64,000 bases of DNA from Posidonia oceanica (taxonomy: Eukaryota > Streptophyta > Magnoliopsida > Alismatales > Posidoniaceae): the NCBI GenBank assembly GCA_037176725.1, contig JAZBRS010000044.1:3038001-3102000 (forward strand), given 5' to 3'. Shown here one piece after another: positions 57,501-64,000 of this stretch. A program made the position numbers and the translations under genes. Each line of letters starts with the position of its first letter. Position 1 is the stretch's first letter. Below the pieces are notes generated by a model. That model was not told the origin of the DNA. It saw only the letters and a program-made list of their open reading frames with translations, and searched no databases.

Positions 57501-60203
57501 AAGAATGCTGGCGTAACATATCAAAGGGCCATGACCACACTTTTCCACGACCTCATGCACCAAGAAGTGGAGGTCTATGTGGATGACATGATCGCGAAGA
57601 CCAAGGAGCCTGAGGATCACCTTAGTTGCCTAAAGAAGCTCTTTGACCGTCTGAGGAAGTACAGACTAAGGCTTAACCCCAACAAGTGCGTATTCGGGGT
57701 TTCATCTGGCAAACTGCTCGGCTACATTGTTAGCCAAAGGGGGATTGAAGTGGACCCGATGAAAGCTAAAGCCATCGTGGAGATGCCACCCCCAAGAACC
57801 GAGAAGGAGGTTCGAGGCCTACTTGGGCGTTTACAGTACATCAGCCGCTTCATTGCACAGCTTACGCCCATCTGCGAGCCCATCTTCAAACTCCTGAGGA
57901 AGAATGCACAAATCGACTGGAATGAAGAATGTCAAGCCGCATTTGAGAAAATCAAGCAGCTACTAGTCAAACCCCCTGTTTTGGTCCCTCCCACACCAGG
58001 AAGACCTCTGCTCCTCTATCTGTCAACCACACAGCATTCCATGGGCGCCGTCCTGGGCCAACACGACGAATCTGGCAGGAAAGAGCGCGCCATCTACTAC
58101 TTGAGCAAAAAGTTCAACGAATGTGAAGCCAGGTACAGCGTGATGGAGAAAACCTATTTATCCCTTGTCTGGGCCGCACAGAAACTGAGGCACTATATGA
58201 TGGCGTACCCAGTTCAGCTTTTGTGCCGTCATGATCCCATCAAGTTCCTCTTCCAAAAACCGGCTCTGGTAGGCAAATGTGTCAAGTGGCAGGTGTTGTT
58301 GTCCCAATATGACATCACTTTTGTCACACAGAGATCTATGAAGGGCCAGGCTATGGCGGATCACCTCGCGGATTTCCCTCTGCCCGAATACCAACCCCTC
58401 CAGACGCAGTTCCCTGACGAGGACATTCTTTTTGCGACGGAGGACTCAGAAGAGAAAGACCCTGAAGAGCAAGAGCAGTGGCGGCTGTACTTCGACGGCG
58501 CCGTCAATAAGAAGGGTCGGGGCATAGGCGCAGTGCTGACCACGCCCCAGGGACAGATGATTCCTTTTGCGAGGAAGCTGACTTTCGCATGCACGAACAA
58601 TGAAGCAGAATACGAGGCATGCATCCTGGGTTTGAAAGTCGCCCTCGAGCACAAAGCACAGAAGTTGCACGTGCACGGTGATGCCATGTTGGTAATCTCT
58701 CAGGTGAATGGCGACTGGAAGACAAAAGACCCCAAGCTCGTGCCATATCACGAATGTCTGCTGAGGCTAATAGAAGAGTTCAAGAGCATTGATTTCACAT
58801 ACATGAACAGGGCAAAAAATGCGTATGCAGACGCATTAGCGACCTTGGCCTCTTGGCTTAGCATCCCAGAGAACAGCATGGTGGATGTGTCAGTCACCTG
58901 CATAGAGGAGCTTGCCCACTGCATGAATATAGAGGAAACAGATCCGACAGCGGAGCAGCCGTGGTATCATGACATCAAAGCATTCTTGGAGTCTGGTAAC
59001 GTCCCATCTGGCACCACTGCAGAAGATAAGAGAACTTTGGCGCGTCTGGCGTCAAAGTATGTACTGGGGGCCGGGCAGTTATACAGAAGATCGTACAATC
59101 ATATGCTATTACGCTGCCTGGACAAACCAGAGGCTGACACCTTAATGCTTCAGGTGCATGCCGGGACCTGTGGCCCGCACATGAACGGTGTCCTCTTAGC
59201 CAAGAAGATCATGCTCCAAGGGTATTTCTGGCAAACCATGGAAGCGGACTGCTGCCGTTTCGTGCGTAAATGCCACAACTGTCAGATCCATGGCAATTTC
59301 ATCAAGGCTCCACCTCATCAGCTGCACAACATGTCCTCGCCATGGCCTTTCTCCACCTGGGGGATCGACGTCATTGGCGCAATACACCCTGCTGCTTCAA
59401 ACGGCCATCGCTTCATCATGGTGGCAATAGACTACTTCACTAAGTGGGTGGAAGCAGCTTCCTACAGGACAGTCACCGCAGTGGCAACTGAAAAGTTCAT
59501 CAGAAACAACATCGTTGCCCGGTACGGGGTCCCTCACTCCATCATCTCTGATAACGGCACGAACTTCATTGCCAAAAGAACTGAGGAGTTCCTACAGAAT
59601 TTCAGAATCAAACACCACCGCTCCTCGCCGTACCGGCCTCAGATGAATGGAGCAGTGGAGTCTGCCAACAAGAACATCATCAAGATCATGAAGAAGATGG
59701 CAGAAACCCACAAGGATTGGCATGATCAGCTCCCGAACGCACTCTGGGCGTACAGGACATCAATCCGGACCTCGACAGGAGCCACCCCGTACTCGCTGGT
59801 GTACGGCATGGAAGCTGTATTGCCTGTTGAAGTGGAGATCCCCTCGCTGCGAATCTTGCGAGAAGCTGAGTTGGAAGAGGCAGAATGGGTCGAAGACCGC
59901 TACGTCCAACTGAACCTGATTGATGAGCACAGACTACAAGCCATGCACAATGCCCATTGTTATCAGAAGCGAATGGCTAAAGCATTCTTGAAGAAAGTCC
60001 GGCCCAGAAGCTTCCAGCCTGGAGATCTTGTTCTGCGCACCATTCACCTACCAGACGGTCGAGGCAAATTCCGACCTAACTGGCGCGGACCCTTTGTAGT
60101 TAAGCAGATCTTCTCAGGGGGCGCAGTAACTCTTGAGGACATGGACCAGGTCGAGCAGTCTGAGCCGGTCAACATGTGCTACCTCAAGAAGTACTATCAG
60201 TAG
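51558..60203 (+). CDS. gag-pol: Gag-pol polyprotein of element C (about 2,881 aa), intact
   Basis: Start chosen at the ATG in GCAATGG context, conserved in A and B. Residues counted from it: Pro-rich N-terminus (1-340); gag core (about 349-491, LQADERLLIRLFQKSLSG); CX2HX4HX4C metal motif C667/H670/H675/C680; Pro-rich linker; aspartic protease with D1038 in VDNGSGLNVC and GRPWLHKHQV; G-patch-like segment (about 1200-1243, GRHGQG, EGLGY); a Ser/Pro/Ala/Glu-rich linker of roughly 550 residues; RT (about 1860-2090) with D1945 in FMDGFSGYNQI and YVDD at 2007-2010; a first RNase H whose first catalytic Asp is replaced (S2156); archaeal-type RNase H with D2313, E2351, D2375, D2425; integrase with a CHNC zinc motif and D2604/D2665/E2701 (DX60DX35E), a GPF module (NWRGPFVV), and no chromodomain. 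No stop or frameshift. Longer than usual for Tat gag-pol (about 1,500-2,000 residues) because of the linkers. Confidence 0.95.
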   Translation: MAQRTVETPLTLASEVVPAPAPPIPVSNPSVPSVTPGFSPLSSGAPQFAVGQWQTPVPPDPVAESILMTTSRVLEAPLTPPSQGFVTFDPSAAATHALGFQSPGQSRSLGSGSSPALQFSVPTDGTPEEQYQQLMDTIQRLQGIALSVRPPSPPVVPEVPVRPAPAHLALHSALPPRPSSQLLTVPTMGARIPPPASAPHLTQHTPPPPGGQSFGLVRAQYLAGPSPGIAPVRPLMLQHPAPTAQHTVYPPPLHQAQNSTCIPPCTPPQHGYAGHHLASPGDVMVDPEERLGATQSAYVVPAPAAPSPVAAIPDPINNRMDVLEKALRLVQGTDHQTYQFRDLCCFPEAVLPPKFKIPDFEKYDGRGCPIAHLKAYCGDLAQLQADERLLIRLFQKSLSGPALKWFTSLDMATIKTWNDLSQAFLEQYSFNLDLVPKRADLIATKQNPGEPFREYVGRWCALASQVRDRPSDEESIEIIIKGAQPSTGALLSIQPVTTFTALIRAGTRVESSLRSGNFPALSVLARQALANNDGSSSSAINNNSSLNNNRPKRKDPPKPVVAYVDSPAAPVRLASRPAPPQIYYAPAPRTHPTPQITTTARLVYPAVPVQQGQFPRPRRPPMEKRKFALLVEPLSAVLPKVASLLRFPEVRPPPNQLPHWFKANLFCDFHRSVGHSTDSCFTLRNAIQDLIESGTIVIDTHEASTSAPSHAPASASTPANVVRRPLPEHSYSGGAGTSGIHSLFPSRSLTPVVDPSELIHDISTPFPVSLYLAAIAGSESGVHMIRPRARPERSPASAAMLSRAQAPIHLLARPQPELPVHLLARPQSPPSLPSQLPSYPCPPQPVAPLVLAARTPVVINLTRDTHRVPYSYATEMCAEVTRSGRVYRPPAPVTRPSHPQPAVPLPLVQPTVPLPSGQPLEPTIAEPVPTTAPPATKKCQPKADIKSQLKKVKADISIWDLIHTSAEHREAFLRVFQAARVSQAIEPAALESMVGMIAEPQVITFTSDELPPAGINHNQPLFVTVQFKNFRIPLALVDNGSGLNVCPLRTATKLGFKAEDITPAVKGMTAFDNTHHDALGILVIPLTIGPVTFDVEFYVVDLEPNFNFLLGRPWLHKHQVIPSTLHHMIKFRRGDDVIVVMAENFEKERIEAISSVSSRTVPFDPDLSNALYRVNRCEPVNFLPDLERVNSLAVHNNPFRMVENVCHRWGYVKGTPLGRHGQGIAEPIMAEERRDNEGLGYDPHSDKGKRPQAKNQRMVIPRSLANFTSVGILDSSAVQAVVPSEPCQSPPPPEEDWVCVEDYYSDEEQSGTTGAVQTCSESQPYTTAHQSVYLATPSPDHEAAVLIEPLADLAVFDSPAVMSAPSAPAQAQSVSSHATAVASVRLPPSQKGQSLSSVSSTAQPFSEAASQTIQPAQSVVHPLAADRQLSWPDPMASEAVLSSSSPVAENQLSIAVSRPSGLQESTSAHPLTAAVTLAAYPSAIPLTRPSGSPLPGQSQSGAPVSQKIQVPETVIHLAAEPVPQALGAYYVDSPPDDEEEGAVEAQVGSWMSDLELLYQEQLESIVEDLARHQAAERKGKAVVTDPPLREDSTSIMVLGESSMASDSLRPDELITLQAEGGSRWLVQHMPSTSTLADPEEETPAGCTAAVTEQRAESVTKLSEVSVAEQLAVSVTEPVKPSVVSAEHAVVSSAAEQTAEAARAEVAYRRFRNTRVGVTILRRHQGQEAELLHSFDVTNPTFEKEILSELVAYGEEDNTGEDENDDPSPEFWPYDDDPEGPNLHVEEETETINLGTAEETKEVRISALLSPQVRIEFIAFLREYADVFAWTYEDMVGLDVEIVVHNLPLKPDAKPVKQKLRRWRPQWLLMIKEEIMKQLDVNFLKVVLYPEWLANIVPVPKKDGRIRVCIDYRDLNKASPKDDFPLPHIDVLVDNTAGHKMLSFMDGFSGYNQIKMAEEDMEKTSFITPWGVFCYQVMPFGLKNAGVTYQRAMTTLFHDLMHQEVEVYVDDMIAKTKEPEDHLSCLKKLFDRLRKYRLRLNPNKCVFGVSSGKLLGYIVSQRGIEVDPMKAKAIVEMPPPRTEKEVRGLLGRLQYISRFIAQLTPICEPIFKLLRKNAQIDWNEECQAAFEKIKQLLVKPPVLVPPTPGRPLLLYLSTTQHSMGAVLGQHDESGRKERAIYYLSKKFNECEARYSVMEKTYLSLVWAAQKLRHYMMAYPVQLLCRHDPIKFLFQKPALVGKCVKWQVLLSQYDITFVTQRSMKGQAMADHLADFPLPEYQPLQTQFPDEDILFATEDSEEKDPEEQEQWRLYFDGAVNKKGRGIGAVLTTPQGQMIPFARKLTFACTNNEAEYEACILGLKVALEHKAQKLHVHGDAMLVISQVNGDWKTKDPKLVPYHECLLRLIEEFKSIDFTYMNRAKNAYADALATLASWLSIPENSMVDVSVTCIEELAHCMNIEETDPTAEQPWYHDIKAFLESGNVPSGTTAEDKRTLARLASKYVLGAGQLYRRSYNHMLLRCLDKPEADTLMLQVHAGTCGPHMNGVLLAKKIMLQGYFWQTMEADCCRFVRKCHNCQIHGNFIKAPPHQLHNMSSPWPFSTWGIDVIGAIHPAASNGHRFIMVAIDYFTKWVEAASYRTVTAVATEKFIRNNIVARYGVPHSIISDNGTNFIAKRTEEFLQNFRIKHHRSSPYRPQMNGAVESANKNIIKIMKKMAETHKDWHDQLPNALWAYRTSIRTSTGATPYSLVYGMEAVLPVEVEIPSLRILREAELEEAEWVEDRYVQLNLIDEHRLQAMHNAHCYQKRMAKAFLKKVRPRSFQPGDLVLRTIHLPDGRGKFRPNWRGPFVVKQIFSGGAVTLEDMDQVEQSEPVNMCYLKKYYQ

Positions 60204-61530
60204 CTGGGAGTAGCCATTGCGGATTCTTCCTCCCATTTGTCATGTTCTCGCCTTTTGCTTACCTTTGTATCTCTTTTCCCCCTGTCTCCTCCGTACTTCA
60301 CTTCATCCACCTCTTGCCTTTCCTGGCGTCACAACACTCCTGTGCATCCCTGCTCATTCCGTTCACATTCTCTTGTCAAACCATACATTGCATCTTGCCC
60401 GGTGATGAAAACCGGAGGTGCTTGCCCGCTGCGAAAGGAGTCTCCCGACCTCACCTGATACTACTTAGATGTCTTGACTAGTGAGGGAGCCACCACTCAA
60501 TGAGAGCGGGCGAAGTGCCCAAACCCCTAAGGACTTACACCCTTTAGAAGAGTGCTAGGTGTTGGTCAGAAAGCAGTACATACCCCAGCCTAGATGTGCG
60601 AAAAAAGAAAGAGAAAGAGAAAGCCAAAAGTCTGTACCCGAAAGACCCTAACGCCCATCTCCCCTAGGGGAGGGGACAGCGGAAACCTGCAAGCCAAAAA
60701 AGAAGAGAAAAGAAAAAGAAAAAGAAAAAGGAACAAAAAAAAAACAAAAGGAGAATGATAGAAAAGAAAAGGGAGAGAGGGACAAAGGCCCCACTCCCGC
60801 AAAAAAAAAAGAGAGGAAAAAAGAAGAAAAAAGAAGAGAATAAAAGGCAAGCAGGGTAACCCCGCACCTCTCACCTACCCCAGAAAAGAGCCAAAGCCCG
60901 GGTCAGGCCCTCCTCGCTTCCAAAATGGGAATAAGGAGAGCCCTGTACACCGACATTAAAAAAAGAAAGAGAAGAAAGAGTTAGGAGTGAGTGTAAGTCC
61001 TTGAGAGTTTGGCATGGAGCCCGTCCTCTCTACACCACCACCAAACATCACCCATACCTTTCCCCAGAGTGCCACCAACAAGTCAGGAGTCCGAGTAGAG
61101 TCCGGTGAGTTAAGGACCGCTCCCTTTCTGTACAGCAGGCACCAAAGCACCCCGATACTGAGGGCAAACTACACCGAATCACACGCATCCGCCTTCTCCA
61201 GTCATTTCCATCCTCTTTGATCATTCTGCTCCGCAAAGGCTTACTCCAGCATTGAGACAGTACCTCTACTTAGCATGCGTTGGCACCGTCAGGCTGCGAC
61301 AACCCGGGGTTCCCGACGGTCCCCGCCACATCAACAGAATGCCTTTATGCTTGTACATGTTCAACCGCCATAGTCTGAATGTCCACTGCTTATACATGTT
61401 GCACCTGTTTCTACCAGTTTCAGAATCTGATGGTTTTGTGCCTATACGAGCTCTGATAATTCACAGTCTTGGCAACAGGTACCTGAAGACTCTTGTGACA
61501 GCCGTCTGCCCACATCCTGCAATCTGTGCA
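60204..61530 (+). other. Pol-ORF2 spacer of element C
   Basis: Non-coding 1.3 kb. Contains CCCGGTGATGAAAACCGG (60398-60415, a CCGG dyad), a block GTGAGGGAGCCACCACTCAA, an A/G-rich tract (60595-60850) that is T-rich in A and B when read on the plus strand, a conserved AGTCCGGTGAGTTAAGGACC, and an acceptor-like TTTCTACCAGTTTCAG ending at 61423. The frame of ORF2 is open further upstream (ATG at 61339), but this extension is not conserved. Confidence 0.6.
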
Positions 61531-62733
61531 ATGGGTTTCCCCACCTTGGTAACCCCCACACACTGCTCCGAGATCCTGCGAGAATGGATCGGCAAGCTTA
61601 CAAAAGATGACTGTGAGAAGCTGCGCCTGTGGGGCATTCCGACCAAACTGCTCAAGGCTGCTGATGTAGAAGTAAGCCGCCATCTTCTGTGTGCTGCTGC
61701 GCGATTCTGGAAACCAGCACAGCATGTCTTCCGTTTCGGCAGAACTGAACTGACACCCACACTGGAAGAAGTGCGCCGAATCTGCGGCTTTTCCAAGATC
61801 CTAGGGCCGCCTATCTTCATGAGGCGTGACGGATACATCGTAGTCCTGAAACAGCTGACCGGCCTCTCTACCCAAAGTTGCCGACAGAAGCTGATTTGTA
61901 CTAGCGGACCTACGCCTCTGCTTCGCCTAGCATATTTCGATGATATTGTGGAAAAGCGCACTGAACTCGGAGATGAGCTGTGGCTCCGAGGGTTTGTCAC
62001 CCGTTTCCTAGGCGAGCTGGTCTTTACTCATGGCAAGGCAACAGTGGCCGTCGAGATCGTAGAAATTGCATTAGCGGTGGTGACCCAGCACATAGACCTG
62101 GCACCGGTTGTCTTGGCAGAAACCTACCGCGGTCTGGACCGCATCTCGCATCGCTGCCGCCACTTTCATGGTTGCGCATCATTCATTCAGGTCTGGCTAG
62201 CGGCGCACACTGAGATAGACCTTCTGCGCCCCCAAGTGCATGCTTTCGAGGCCTACTGCAGCAGCGGCCATGCCAAGGCAGTCAAGAGCGTCAAGGAAGA
62301 ATATGAAAGGCTATCGGGACTGACAGACGACACAGTCACATGGCGCATCATTCCTTCTGCAGCCGAAGCATTCACTGTCTTCTTCAATACACGCGACATG
62401 CGTCTGGTTGTGCTACCAGGATTTACTGCGGGTGTAGAATATCACCCTATCAGAGTCATGCGTCAGTTCGGCTTCCAGCAGGGCGCCTTTGTCGACAGCA
62501 CAGCGCCTAAGCTTCTTCAGGAATATCCCCTCAGTACAATTGCCCCCACGAAGGAGCTGGCCAACCTGATGCAGCATGGCGTGCAATCAACAGACATCGC
62601 TGCAGTAAAAGGTGTAGGGTGTACCCCTGAGTACATCACTAAAGTACAGGACCTCTGGCCCATTGACGAAGTCCCACCGAGCGGTCCTTTATTCCCTGAC
62701 TTTGGAAAATCAAAGAAGGCTCGAATCAGCTAG
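61531..62733 (+). CDS. ORF2 of element C: DUF7745/plant-mobile-domain-like protein (400 aa), intact
   Basis: Separate reading frame 1.3 kb after integrase. Start chosen at the ATG of MGFPTLVTPT (GCAATGG context), conserved in B; upstream frames of B and C disagree. Visible motifs: KLTKDDCEKLRLWGIP (about 26-41), FRFGRTELTPTLEEVRRICG (67-86), WLRGFVTRFLGELVFTHGK (about 150-170), CRHFHGC (209-215), TVTWRIIPS, VLPGFTAGVEYHP, and a basic C-terminus KSKKAR suggesting nuclear targeting. The FxFG...ELxPTLEE pattern and length resemble the plant mobile domain / DUF7745 proteins that accompany plant transposons and the host MAIN/MAIL genes; I judge this from memory of the family. No signal peptide, membrane segment or coiled coil, so not env-like. 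Biochemical role unknown. Conserved in all three copies. Possibly expressed from a spliced RNA. Confidence 0.8.
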   Translation: MGFPTLVTPTHCSEILREWIGKLTKDDCEKLRLWGIPTKLLKAADVEVSRHLLCAAARFWKPAQHVFRFGRTELTPTLEEVRRICGFSKILGPPIFMRRDGYIVVLKQLTGLSTQSCRQKLICTSGPTPLLRLAYFDDIVEKRTELGDELWLRGFVTRFLGELVFTHGKATVAVEIVEIALAVVTQHIDLAPVVLAETYRGLDRISHRCRHFHGCASFIQVWLAAHTEIDLLRPQVHAFEAYCSSGHAKAVKSVKEEYERLSGLTDDTVTWRIIPSAAEAFTVFFNTRDMRLVVLPGFTAGVEYHPIRVMRQFGFQQGAFVDSTAPKLLQEYPLSTIAPTKELANLMQHGVQSTDIAAVKGVGCTPEYITKVQDLWPIDEVPPSGPLFPDFGKSKKARIS

Positions 62734-63185
62734 AGCCATCATGCAGCTGTCATTCTGTCTTCCTTTCAAGCTGTGCTGTACTTTTTGGCCTGTCACGGGC
62801 ATGTAACCGACATTTCTATCAATGCAAAACTGTTTTGTGCTGGCTGTTCACATTTCAAGGCTGACCTTGCATTCCATGATCCTCGTCGCTCACATCCGGA
62901 GGCCCCTTGGCCCGATTGATTGCTCGCATGACGCAGGAAAGTCCTCAGCAAACGACCCAGGCTCCAGGACCTTCGCGAACCCACGCCGTCCGACCTGCTA
63001 CTGGACATCCCCGGCTGAGTCTCCTTTGGGCTGGTACCCCAAACTACTCGTCTGACAAACGCGTCAGTTTTGTCCATCCTTCGCTTTCTCGATACCGGGG
63101 ACGTTTCGACCAACCCCTGGCATCATCCTGATACCAGGGGCATCTTTTCAGACGCCCCGCGGTATCTCACCCTTATCTCATCTCC
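62734..63185 (+). other. 3' UTR of element C, proximal part with long hairpin
   Basis: Follows ORF2 and matches B's 23701-24144 and A's 3540-3950. Around 63115-63141 CCCCTGG-ATC and GAT-CCAGGGG form a stem, followed by a second dyad GGGGCATC...GACGCCCC (63137-63159). No gene seen. Confidence 0.65.
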
Positions 63186-63300
63186 TCTTTGCCGGCCGAT
63201 AAGTCCGATATCTTATCACCATTCCCAATCAATCAATCTCATCATTATCTCATCTCCTCTTTGCCGGCCGATAAGTCCGATATCTTATCACCTTTTTCAA
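63186..63300 (+). repeat. Two GATAAG/CTTATC hairpin units in C's 3' UTR
   Basis: Units with GATAAGTCCGATATCTTATC preceded by TTTGCCGGCC at about 63191 and 63271 are the complement-sense version of the module that forms long arrays in A and B. C has only two in this window but with identical arms. Confidence 0.85.
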
Positions 63301-63612
63301 CCAAGCTCTCATCATTACCTCACCCCCCTTCTTTAGCAGTAGCTCTCATCATTACCTCATCCTCCTTCTTTAGCATTAGTTCTCATCATCACCTCACCCC
63401 CCTTCTTTAGCATTAGTTCTCATCATTACCTCACCCCCCTTCTTTAGCAGTAACTCTCATCATTACCTCACCCCCCTTCTTTAGCAGTAGCTCTCATCAT
63501 TACCTCATCCCCCTTCTTTAGCAGTAGCTCTCATCATTATCTCACCCCCCTTCTTTAGCAGTAACTCTCATCATTACCTCATCCCCCTCTTTAGAAGTAG
63601 CCTCTCATCATG
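63300..63612 (+). repeat. ~37-bp tandem repeat in C's 3' UTR, about eight units
   Basis: Unit with CTCTCATCATTACCTCACCC and CCTTCTTTAGCAGTA, repeated with single-base differences. Not found in A or B, so it is a C-specific expansion. I see no strong hairpin in it. Confidence 0.9.
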
Positions 63613-64000
63613 ATCTCATCCCCTCTCCTCAAGCAATCAAGCACTCATCAATCAGTCATTCAGCATTCGATCACTCATCACTCGATCATTCATCAATCAA
63701 GCACCCTTAGGCTGATATCCTAAACTATCAACAATCAAGCACTCTCAGGCTGATATTCCTAAACTATCGACCCAGGCTGATATCCTAAACTATCTACTCT
63801 CAGGCTGATATTCCTAAACTATCGACCCAGGCTGATATCCTAAACTATCTATTCTCAGGCTGATATTCCTAAACTATCTATCTTTTGGCCGATCCATGGT
63901 TGGCCCGCAGTTGTGTTATACGGCTGACATCCAGTAACTGTCCCTTGTAGTGCCGCCAGGCTGATAACCTAAACTATCTATCTAGGCTGGTAACCTAAAC
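63613..64000 (+). repeat. GATA-type hairpin repeats in C's 3' UTR, continuing past the window
   Basis: After ATCAATCAAGCACTCATC-like simple sequence, units of AGGCTGATATCCTAAACTATC (9-8 nt loop variants ATATC and ATATTC) recur about nine times from 63710. Read on the other strand they are GATA-8/9 nt-TATC-AGCC, the same design as B's composite array. One unit (63926-63942) is GACAT...CTGTC with both arms altered, matching B's unit at 22881-22897. Confidence 0.88.

Larger units (their letters stand above)
45139..64000 (+). mobile_element. Element C: apparently intact Tat-type Ty3/gypsy retrotransposon, cut by the window edge
   Basis: Plus-strand element with 5' LTR (45139-50225), PBS, leader, uninterrupted gag-pol, intact ORF2 and the first 1.3 kb of 3' UTR. 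The 3' LTR is not reached, so at least about 5 kb is missing and LTR age cannot be estimated. It sits head-to-head with A and B. With no coding lesion seen, C is the candidate autonomous member and the reference for the other two. Confidence 0.9.

Noticed and set aside
59900..60203. Chromodomain at the integrase C-terminus
   Set aside because: After the GPF module the protein ends within about 40 residues with no chromodomain pattern, as expected for the Tat lineage.
61252..62733. ORF2 as an envelope-like gene
   Set aside because: Position after integrase would fit, but no signal peptide, membrane segment or fusion-like region is visible, and the motifs resemble plant-mobile-domain proteins.

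Overview
The window is nuclear DNA of a seed plant, most likely an angiosperm with a repeat-rich genome, and essentially all of it is retrotransposon. I see no host gene, tRNA, rRNA or organellar gene. Three copies (A, B, C) of one very large Ty3/gypsy element family are nested in each other. The family is placed in the Tat lineage because its polyprotein carries gag, protease, RT, a degenerate first RNase H, a second archaeal-type RNase H and an integrase without a chromodomain, and because LTRs of 5-6 kb are followed by a primer-binding site that looks tRNA-Arg-like. The species cannot be named from the sequence.

Layout. Element A (minus strand) is the old host copy: 3' LTR up to 2931, 3' UTR hairpin array, broken ORF2 (3952-5140), broken gag-pol (6668-15402), start of the leader (15403-15616), then after an interruption the rest of the leader (42874-43987), the PBS and the end of its 5' LTR (43988-45138). 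Element B (minus strand, 15617-42873) is complete and sits in A's leader, flanked by an exact 5-bp duplication GAAAG; its LTRs are 15617-21479 and 36780-42873. Element C (plus strand, from 45139, running off the right edge) is inserted in A's 5' LTR. It has a 5.1-kb LTR, PBS, leader, one uninterrupted gag-pol frame of about 2,880 codons (51558-60203), an intact ORF2 (61531-62733) and the start of its 3' UTR. The first ~1,255 bases hold the same LTR family in the opposite orientation to A's LTR, so an inversion or another insertion lies there.

How the parts work together. Gag-pol supplies particle, protease, reverse transcriptase and integrase. ORF2, downstream of integrase and conserved in all three copies, resembles the plant-mobile-domain/DUF7745 type of transposon-associated protein; its function is unknown. 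Good splice signals are conserved in the LTR, just upstream of gag and just upstream of ORF2, which suggests spliced messages separate from the genomic RNA. The 3' UTRs hold arrays of short hairpin-forming repeats whose two arms change together between repeat types, and the LTRs hold a second tandem array with 30-bp units. Copies A and B have lost coding capacity mainly through C-to-T changes at CAG/CTG and CG sites, the pattern expected from cytosine methylation. C looks potentially autonomous.
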